Source: an uncultured Bacillota bacterium (GTDB lineage: Bacteria; Bacillota; Clostridia; Oscillospirales; Oscillospiraceae). From it: a DNA stretch of 28,858 bases. Below the pieces are notes generated by a model, which was given only the letters and a program-made list of their open reading frames with translations, had not been told where the DNA came from and searched no databases. Of this stretch, positions 23,766 through 28,858 are shown in pieces (within the stretch, counting starts at the first letter, position 1; each line of letters opens with the position of its first letter). Location: contig CANDCW010000026.1 in NCBI GenBank assembly GCA_947383275.1, forward strand, positions 1 through 28,858, read 5' to 3'. The position numbers and the translations under genes were made by a program.

Positions 23766-23903
23766 TCCCAAGACACGGACAACCGTTCTTTTCCCGCCGG
23801 CAGTCCTAACAAAAAGACGCTCCAGACCGGCCCCGCCACAAATGTGCGCAGCCCGATCTGAACACGTCTTAAATCTGCAACATTCCAACACTGTGAAGGC
23901 ACT

Positions 23904-25004
23904 TTAACGACGGCCAAAGCCGCCGCCCCGAGAGCCGCCACCGGAAAATCCTCCACCACGGGAACCGCCGCCGAAGCCGCCTCCCCTGCCGCCGAAGGAA
24001 CCCCCAGAGAAGCCTCCGCCGAACCCGCCGCCTCGCGAGCCGCCGGAAAAGCCCCCGCCCCGAGAGCCGCCGGAAAACCCGCCGCCCCTTGGGCCGCTGG
24101 AAAAGCCTCCCCCGCGGGAGGAGCCTCCTCCGGGACCGCTGAAGCCGGTAAAGCTGCCGCCGCCGGGACGGCTGCCCGGTCCCGGGCCTCGAGGCCCTCT
24201 GGGGGGCGGAGGCGGGGGCGGCTGATGCCAATGCCGGCGATACCAATAGGTCCCGGGCCCGTGCCAGAAGAAAATGGGGCGGAATATCACCGGAGGGTTG
24301 AGCACGCCATAGTAGCGCTGCCGGTACGTATTGTAGCGCATCTGGTCAATGGCGTTGAGCACCACAACAACAGCGATCAGCAGGAACAGAAGCATCACAA
24401 ACCCGGCAAGCTGCCGGCCCTCGCTGCCGTAGCCCTGAACGGACCCGGCGTTATCCAGATACCCCAGACCGTAGCCGCTCACATAGTAGTCATTCAGTTG
24501 GCCGAACAGGGCCAGAATACCTGCGCCATAGCCGCCCTCCTGGACATAGGCGTAGAGGGCGTTGTCCAGATAGGAGGTCACCTGACTGTCCGTCAGAGGA
24601 TAGTCAGGGCCAACGGCCAGATAGGCGTCTCTGGCGGAGGTATCAATAACCAGAATGCCGTCCGCCGACGCCAGTTCGATCTCCTCGCCCAGATCGTAGG
24701 CGAAATCGTCCAGGCGTCCCTCCGCCGACTTCACCACTGCCACAGCGATGATGCTGTCGTACCGCTGAGCCCAGTTGGCATTGTAGAGGCAGATCTGTTC
24801 CTCCTGCTTGGAGGACAACACATTTGCTTCGTCCCAAATATAGCCGGCGAACTGCTCGGTGGACAGGCCCTCGTCCAAACCCAGGGCGGGCGCCGGGCCG
24901 GGCGTGTTGGACGCGGGGCTCTTGGACAGCCCAATCCCAACGGCTCCCGCAATCATCACGGCGGTAAGCAGCCAGGCCACCCAGCTTTTCTGCAAAAATT
25001 TCAT
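23904..25004 (-). CDS. TPM domain membrane protein with Gly/Arg-rich tail
   Basis: A 366-residue protein. An N-terminal signal anchor (residues 8-26) is followed by a TPM-type (YgcG/Psb32) extracellular domain at about residues 55-180, with YIWDEANVLSSKQEEQI and DGILVIDTSARDAYLAVG. A transmembrane helix follows (about 205-222). Then comes a Tyr/Arg/His-rich segment, a run of seven prolines, and a C-terminal tail of about 95 residues built from GGGFSGGSR-like repeats. TPM proteins are of unclear function, linked to membrane stress and photosystem repair in plants. It is the last gene of xpaC-telA-TPM, 15 bases after telA. The low-complexity tail ends in GRR and may bind nucleic acid, lipid or other repeats. 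Confidence 0.85.
   Translation of the reverse strand: MKFLQKSWVAWLLTAVMIAGAVGIGLSKSPASNTPGPAPALGLDEGLSTEQFAGYIWDEANVLSSKQEEQICLYNANWAQRYDSIIAVAVVKSAEGRLDDFAYDLGEEIELASADGILVIDTSARDAYLAVGPDYPLTDSQVTSYLDNALYAYVQEGGYGAGILALFGQLNDYYVSGYGLGYLDNAGSVQGYGSEGRQLAGFVMLLFLLIAVVVVLNAIDQMRYNTYRQRYYGVLNPPVIFRPIFFWHGPGTYWYRRHWHQPPPPPPPRGPRGPGPGSRPGGGSFTGFSGPGGGSSRGGGFSSGPRGGGFSGGSRGGGFSGGSRGGGFGGGFSGGSFGGRGGGFGGGSRGGGFSGGGSRGGGFGRR
23907..24212 (-). repeat. Coding repeat for Gly/Ser/Arg-rich tail
   Basis: Within the 3' third of the TPM gene, degenerate units of 24-30 bases encode variants of RGGGFSGGS about nine times. The repeats are imperfect at the DNA level, so this is an expanded low-complexity tail, not a clean tandem array. 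Confidence 0.75.
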
Positions 25005-25019
25005 GATATTCTCCTACAA

Positions 25020-26210
25020 TCAGCCTCTCAGCTCCAACAGCTTTTGCTTCAGCTCGCCCTCAATCCGCCCCAGCTCCTTCTCCGCCTCTCTGCGTTTCTG
25101 GGCGCCCTCCGTCTGAATCTTCATCACCTCGTCCAGGGTGGTGATGAGCTGCTGGTTGGTGTGCTGGAGGGTCTCGATGGAGACCACGCAGCGCTCGGCC
25201 TCCCGGGCGGTCTCGATGGTGCCCATCTTCAGCATATCGGCGTTTTGCTGGAGGAGCTTGTTGGTCATATCGGTGACGGCGGCCTGGGCGGCGGTGGCCT
25301 GACGGCCGTGCTCCAGCCCCAGGGCCAGCACCATCTGGCTCTTCCACAGGGGGATGGTGTTCACCAGGGAGGACTGGATTTTCTCCAGCATCTGGGTGTC
25401 GTTGTTTTGCAGCAGGCGGGTCTGGGGGCCCATCTGGATGGAGATCATCCGGGTGAGCTCCAGGTCGTGGAGCTTCTTTTCAAAGCGGTTGCACAGGTTG
25501 GCAAAGTCGTTGTAGGCCTGGGCGTCCTCCTGGGCGCCGGTGGTTTCCGCCCTCTTCTTCAGGTCCGCCAGATCATGGGCGCGCAGATACTCCAGCCGCT
25601 TCTTGCCGGCCAGGATATACATGGTCAGCTCCTTGTAGTACTTGGTGTTCAGCTCATACATCTGGTCAAACATGGCCACGTCCTTCATCAGGGTAACCTG
25701 ATGGTTTTCCAGCACCTTGACGATCTTGTCCACATTGGTCTCTGCCTTGGAGTAGCTGGCCTTCATGGCCTCCAGCTCGTTTTTCTTCTTCTGGAAAAAG
25801 CCGCCGATCCCCTTTTTCTCCGGCTGGCCGAAGGTCTTCAGCTCTACTACCAGGGAGCTGAGGGCCTCCCCCACCTCCCCCAGATCCTTGGTCTTTACGT
25901 TGTTCAGGGCGCTCTCTGAGAAAGCGGCAATGTTCTTTTGCGCCGCCGCGCCGTAGTTAAGCACCAGGTTGGAGTCGGTAACGTCGATTTTTTGGGAGAA
26001 GTCCTCCACCATCTTCTTCTCCGCCTCGCTGAGCATAGACTCATCCAGCCTGACGGCGTTGGCGTCCCGGGCGGCCTGGGCCGCCTCATCCACCTGGGGA
26101 GCCGCCGGGGCGGAGGGCTCCAAGGTCAGCGCCGGGGCCTCCACGGCCTGGGCCGCAGAGGGCTCAAAGGTCAGCGCCGGGGTGGTGTTCAGGTTCAGTT
26201 CGTCACTCAT
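25020..26210 (-). CDS. telA: TelA-family toxic anion resistance protein
   Basis: A 396-residue TelA (KlaA/YceH-type) protein, associated with resistance to tellurite and other toxic anions and to some antimicrobial peptides; its mechanism is unknown. The first 50 residues are Ala/Pro-rich, with a repeated PALTxEPSA unit. The conserved all-alpha body follows, including LNNVKTKDLGEVGEAL, YELNTKYYKELTMYILAGKKRL, QMGPQTRLLQNNDTQMLEKIQSS, TIPLWKSQMVLALGLEHGRQA, and a coiled-coil end. AGGAGG lies before the ATG. It is second in xpaC-telA-TPM, 24 bases after xpaC, which is the common pairing for this family. Confidence 0.95.
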   Translation of the reverse strand: MSDELNLNTTPALTFEPSAAQAVEAPALTLEPSAPAAPQVDEAAQAARDANAVRLDESMLSEAEKKMVEDFSQKIDVTDSNLVLNYGAAAQKNIAAFSESALNNVKTKDLGEVGEALSSLVVELKTFGQPEKKGIGGFFQKKKNELEAMKASYSKAETNVDKIVKVLENHQVTLMKDVAMFDQMYELNTKYYKELTMYILAGKKRLEYLRAHDLADLKKRAETTGAQEDAQAYNDFANLCNRFEKKLHDLELTRMISIQMGPQTRLLQNNDTQMLEKIQSSLVNTIPLWKSQMVLALGLEHGRQATAAQAAVTDMTNKLLQQNADMLKMGTIETAREAERCVVSIETLQHTNQQLITTLDEVMKIQTEGAQKRREAEKELGRIEGELKQKLLELRG

Positions 26211-26234
26211 GGTTTTATTCCTCCTGTTTTATTG

Positions 26235-26936
26235 TTAGAGTTCCAGGGTGGGGCCGCCCGTCCCGCCGGCAGGCTTGGAGGGGCCGGACAGCCCCTCCTG
26301 GGCCAGCAGGTTTTCCATAACGGTGATATCGGTGGAGATATCCAAGGCTTCGTCGCCAAAAAGGGCGTCCAGCTGCTTGTCAAAGGCGGAGCATAAGGTA
26401 TCCAGCATCTGCTCTACCTTGGCCTTAGTGGCATCGATATTGCTGCCCGAGACGCCTGCGGAGTCCATCCGGTCATAGGCATTGAGCAGCTTGATGGTGG
26501 TAGGCAGGAAGTAGTCCAAAAAGCGGGAAATCTGGGGCTGCTTAGCCGGATTGGCAATCACATAGTCGATAATCTTCCCCGTGATCTCCTCCAGATGGTC
26601 GATTTGGGCAGAGATCGTTTCGTCCGGGATCGCGTCGTTCAGGCGGCGCAGCTCGGAGATGGCCCGCTCCTTCTCCTTCCGCAGGGCGGCAATTTTCGGG
26701 TCCTCCGGTTTCTCTTTTTTTGTCTCAGGCTTTTTGGCCTCCTCCTTGGGGGCGCCGGGAGTCTGGTAAACTTTATCTGGAAAAACAGCCTTGCCCACCA
26801 CAAAAGCAACAAAGGACAACCCAGCGCACAGCGCATAGTGCAGCGGGGCGCGCAGGGGAAATAGGAGGGCATAGCCCAGCCATACAAATCCCACCAGGTA
26901 GATGGGCAGGACAGATACTTTTTTGTGAGTGGTCAT
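26235..26936 (-). CDS. xpaC: XpaC-family membrane protein (BCIP-phosphate hydrolysis family)
   Basis: A 233-residue protein. Two hydrophobic segments (about residues 8-48) are followed by a Lys/Glu-rich linker and a helical cytoplasmic domain with LRRLNDAIPDETISAQIDHLEEIT, FLDYFLPTTIKLLNAYDRMD and MLDTLCSAFDKQLDALF. These match the XpaC family, named for 5-bromo-4-chloroindolyl phosphate hydrolysis in Bacillus, though true enzymatic activity is doubtful. It is usually found with telA, as here. ATG 26936 is chosen because GCGGAGG is 6 bases upstream; an ATG 15 bases earlier overlaps that site. Confidence 0.9.
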   Translation of the reverse strand: MTTHKKVSVLPIYLVGFVWLGYALLFPLRAPLHYALCAGLSFVAFVVGKAVFPDKVYQTPGAPKEEAKKPETKKEKPEDPKIAALRKEKERAISELRRLNDAIPDETISAQIDHLEEITGKIIDYVIANPAKQPQISRFLDYFLPTTIKLLNAYDRMDSAGVSGSNIDATKAKVEQMLDTLCSAFDKQLDALFGDEALDISTDITVMENLLAQEGLSGPSKPAGGTGGPTLEL

Positions 26937-26961
26937 AGCACGCCTCCGCATAGTTGAGGTA

Positions 26962-26990
26962 TGTTCCCGCCCTCTACGGGGACGGGAACA
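26962..26990 (-). promoter_or_regulatory. Hairpin at the 5' end of the xpaC leader
   Basis: An 8-bp stem (26962-26969 with 26983-26990, TGTTCCCG and its complement) extended by a CCC/GGG pairing. It lies just after the xpaC promoter, preceded by a T run. Its core resembles the pgeF leader hairpin read in the opposite sense. Confidence 0.5.
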
Positions 26991-27007
26991 AAAAAATTTG
27001 TTTTTAT

Positions 27008-27037
27008 ATTGTACCCCCAAAAGCCTGGGAGTGTCAA
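27008..27037 (-). promoter_or_regulatory. Sigma-A promoter of xpaC-telA-TPM
   Basis: On the minus strand, TTGACA, an 18-base spacer and TACAAT. Confidence 0.7.
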
Positions 27038-27052
27038 GGAAATTGGAACAGT

Positions 27053-27081
27053 TTGCAAAATCGGCGGCGACGGGGTATAAT
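27053..27081 (+). promoter_or_regulatory. Sigma-A promoter of the patatin-like gene
   Basis: TTGCAA, 17-base spacer and a consensus TATAAT, 36 bases before the ATG. It is divergent from the xpaC promoter, about 15 bases apart. Confidence 0.78.
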
Positions 27082-27117
27082 AAGAAAACGCCCCAACACA
27101 GGGCGCGGGAGGTTTCT

Positions 27118-27966
27118 ATGAAAACAGGACTTGTACTGGAGGGCGGGGCCCTCCGGGCGATTTTTTCCAGCGGCGTATGTGATGGCCTGCTGGACGGCAG
27201 AGTGATGACTGACTATGTCATTGGCGTGTCGGCAGGCATTGCCTACGGGGTTAGTTATGTGTCTCAACAGCCCAGGCGGAACCTGAAGGTGGTCACCCGC
27301 TTCGCACCCGACAAGCGGTATATGGGTTTTCGCAACTTGGCGGACAAGGACAATCGCAGCTATTTTGGGCTGAAATTCGCCTACGGCACCATCCCAAACA
27401 AGCTGGTTCCCTTCGATTATGACACCTTCGAGTCGTTTCCCGGTGAAGTCGAGGCGGTAGTTACCAACTTGATTACCGGCAAAGCCGACTATCTGCCCGT
27501 CCCGCGGCGGGATAAGGAGTCCATTGTCCTCCAGGCCAGCTGCGCCATGCCCCTGCTGTTCCCCATTTTTGAAATCAACGGCCAGCCCTATCTGGACGGC
27601 GGCATCGGCGATGCGATCCCCTGGCGGAGAGCCCTGGACAAGTGCGGCCGGGTCATTGTGGTCCTCACCCATCCCAGAAACTACCGCCGCAGGCCCGACC
27701 GTATGATGAAACTGATCCGCAAACGGTATCGGGACTACCCCAATTTCGTGGCCGCTATGGAGCATCGGGCTGAGGTCTATAATCGAGATCGAGAGGCTCT
27801 GTTCCAAGCGGAGCGGGAGGGACAGCTGCTAGTCATCGCCCCCAAATCCACCCTGGGCGTGGCCCGGACGGAACGTGACACGGAAAAGCTACGCCTGCTA
27901 TGGGCGGAAGGCTATCAGGCAGCTGTAGACCGAATGGAGGAAATCAGGCATTATCTGCAAGGCTGA
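27118..27966 (+). CDS. Patatin-like phospholipase family protein
   Basis: A 282-residue serine hydrolase of the patatin/RssA type. It has the oxyanion loop LEGGALRAIFSSGV (residues 7-20), the nucleophile S38 in GVSAG, and the catalytic Asp D160 in LDGGIGDA. Together these form the Ser-Asp dyad. The substrate is probably a membrane lipid or acyl ester, as for related clostridial proteins, but the sequence does not fix this. GGGAGG is 5 bases before ATG 27118. The open frame extends upstream through the promoter, so the longer start is rejected. Its 3' end overlaps the opposing small gene by 23 bases. Confidence 0.93.
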   Translation: MKTGLVLEGGALRAIFSSGVCDGLLDGRVMTDYVIGVSAGIAYGVSYVSQQPRRNLKVVTRFAPDKRYMGFRNLADKDNRSYFGLKFAYGTIPNKLVPFDYDTFESFPGEVEAVVTNLITGKADYLPVPRRDKESIVLQASCAMPLLFPIFEINGQPYLDGGIGDAIPWRRALDKCGRVIVVLTHPRNYRRRPDRMMKLIRKRYRDYPNFVAAMEHRAEVYNRDREALFQAEREGQLLVIAPKSTLGVARTERDTEKLRLLWAEGYQAAVDRMEEIRHYLQG

Positions 27967-28153
27967 GGGCGGTGGACGTACGATTTGCTTGATTGGGCTG
28001 GAGGGCATAGAGGTTTAGCGTATCCCCCACTATGGTAAAAAAAGCCCCCAGCTTGGCCAACTGTGCCTGACTTTGCCCCTGCGCCAGCGCAGCCGAAAAG
28101 GCTACCGCCATGGTAAGCAGTTCGCCGCTGTTGGCATTGTAAATTGAAGACAT
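27944..28153 (-). CDS. Small hypothetical protein (DUF6774-like)
   Basis: A 69-residue protein: NANSGELLTMAVAFSAALAQGQS, then LAKLGAFFTIVGDTLNLYAL. A helix with an Ala/Gly-rich centre and LGxFFxxxGDTL recalls short clostridial families such as DUF6774, recalled from memory only. ATG 28153 has AGGGGGTGG just upstream; GTG 28162 is an alternative. It converges on the patatin-like gene and overlaps it by 23 bases. No function can be given. Confidence 0.65.
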   Translation of the reverse strand: MSSIYNANSGELLTMAVAFSAALAQGQSQAQLAKLGAFFTIVGDTLNLYALQPNQANRTSTALSLADNA

Positions 28154-28220
28154 TATAGCCACCCCCTGGACTATCCTATGATAGACAAGGCAGGCTGGGT
28201 GCGGAAATGAGGAGCTTTTT

Positions 28221-28631
28221 ATGAAAGTCGTTATTATTGACGGGCAGGGCGGCCGTTTGGGCCGTCTGCTGGTGGAGAAGGTAAAAACGCGGCTGCCTCA
28301 GGCCAAAATCTATGCGCTGGGCACCAATACAGTGGCCACCGCCGCTATGCTGAAGGCTGGGGCGGACTTCGGCGCTACGGGAGAGAATCCAGTGGTCCGG
28401 AATGTCATGGATGCGGATGGGGTGTTGGGTCCGGTGGGGATTGTGGTAGCTGATTCCATTCTGGGAGAAATTACTCCTGCTATGGCCGAGTCTGTGGGGA
28501 GCTGCCGGGCTAAAAAATTTCTGGTTCCCATGAACAGCTGCGGCGTTGTGGTGGCCGGTGTGGAAGAGCTTCCTCTTCCGGTCTATGTGTCACAGGCTGT
28601 GGATGCCTTAGCAAGTGAACTGGAAAAGTAA
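28221..28631 (+). CDS. DUF3842 family protein
   Basis: A 136-residue protein with a Rossmann-like start (VVIIDGQGGRLGRLLVEKVK). GTNTVATAAMLKAGADFGATGENPVV and a GPVGIVVADSILGEITPAMA segment follow, both characteristic of DUF3842 from clostridia. A Gly-rich loop at residues 7-13 suggests nucleotide or cofactor binding, but the role is unknown. AGGAG lies 8 bases before the ATG. It stands alone between a convergent pair and the tRNA gene. Confidence 0.88.
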   Translation: MKVVIIDGQGGRLGRLLVEKVKTRLPQAKIYALGTNTVATAAMLKAGADFGATGENPVVRNVMDADGVLGPVGIVVADSILGEITPAMAESVGSCRAKKFLVPMNSCGVVVAGVEELPLPVYVSQAVDALASELEK

Positions 28632-28651
28632 CGATTTTTTCTTCTATACGA

Positions 28652-28680
28652 TTGACTTTTCCCGCTTATTCTTGTATGAT
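28652..28680 (+). promoter_or_regulatory. Sigma-A promoter of tRNA-Leu
   Basis: TTGACT, 17-base spacer and TATGAT, 40 bases before the tRNA. Confidence 0.8.
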
Positions 28681-28720
28681 AGATTCTGTTACCAGTATAG
28701 AAATTCCGTCTCCCATGTGA

Positions 28721-28806
28721 GCGCCCGTGGCGAAATTGGTATACGCAGTAGATTTAGGTTCTGCCTCTTTTACGGAATAGGGGTTCGACTCCCCTCGGGC
28801 GCACCA
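28721..28806 (+). tRNA. tRNA-Leu (anticodon UAG)
   Basis: An 86-base class II tRNA. The acceptor stem GCGCCCG pairs with CGGGCGC. The D-arm, an anticodon loop TTTAGGT (anticodon TAG) and a T-arm GGGGTTCGACTCCCC are present, and CCA is encoded at 28804-28806. The long variable arm fits Leu. It has its own promoter; no terminator is seen before the window ends. Confidence 0.96.
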
Positions 28807-28858
28807 GAAAAAGAGGTCAAAAAAGATTTTGGTGAAAAAACTGAGAGATTTCAAGACC

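Noticed and set aside
24225..25919. Plus-strand open frame of 564 codons opposite the TPM and telA genes
   Set aside because: It is antisense to two genes with recognised families and arises from GC-rich codon bias. It is rich in His, Gln and Leu and has no ribosome binding site.
28666..28854. Minus-strand frame of 62 codons containing CARGESNPYSVKEAEPK
   Set aside because: It is the antisense of the tRNA-Leu gene, a well-known false protein in databases.
1..28858. CRISPR arrays, insertion sequences, prophage or integrase genes
   Set aside because: No regularly spaced repeats, transposase, integrase or phage structural proteins were seen on either strand.
28721..28858. tRNA-Leu 3' end as an attachment site of an integrated element
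   Set aside because: The sequence ends 52 bases after the tRNA and shows no integrase or repeated tRNA end, so there is no support within this window.

Overview
The window (28.9 kb, about 60% G+C) looks like the chromosome of a spore-forming, Gram-positive gut-type clostridium, most likely Oscillospiraceae (Flavonifractor/Pseudoflavonifractor-like). That placement is an inference from high-GC codon use combined with SpoIVA, a SipL-type DUF3794/LysM protein, a tiny SpoVM, RqcH, Mini-RNase III, RNase M5-like, DUF1540, DUF3842 and the single-chain PurL-PurQ purine enzyme. Ribosome binding sites are strong GGAGG types, and many transcription units have clear sigma-A promoters. I see no phage, insertion sequence, CRISPR array or plasmid genes.

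Layout. 1-1140: end of a CobW-type protein, then a second CobW-like GTPase fused to a TIGR03943-like tail, closed by a bidirectional terminator. 1141-2526 (-): Na+-dependent symporter. 2696-4774: radical SAM / TIGR03915 pair linked to DNA metabolism. 4775-5318: a stretch without a convincing gene. 5319-5774: nrdR. 5921-7048 (-): Cys-rich DUF1540 protein and a YjdF-like membrane protein. 7179-13630: small helical protein, pgeF, an orphan lipoprotein solute-binding protein, and purL. 13727-17734 (-): comEC-holA-rnmV operon. 17854-20380: divergent mrnC-rqcH and an apparently truncated HEYGH membrane protein.

20420-23690 (-) is the most informative block. It holds spoVM, sipL and spoIVA in transcription order. 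These are the three proteins known to build the basement layer of the spore coat around the forespore. spoVM is a 23-codon gene that is easily missed. Each of the three has its own sigma-E-like promoter.

23904-26936 (-): xpaC-telA-TPM operon of the tellurite/toxic-anion-resistance type. 27118-28631: patatin-like hydrolase, a small convergent protein and a DUF3842 protein. 28721-28806: tRNA-Leu(UAG).

The comEC-to-rqcH area groups genes for rRNA maturation (RNase M5-like, Mini-III), ribosome rescue (RqcH), DNA replication (HolA) and DNA uptake (ComEC). Nothing here is clearly a wholly new system. The points most worth a second look are the complete spoVM-sipL-spoIVA module, the truncated metallopeptidase-like gene overrun by the spoIVA terminator, the CobW/TIGR03943-like fusion, and the radical SAM pair without its usual glycosylase domain.
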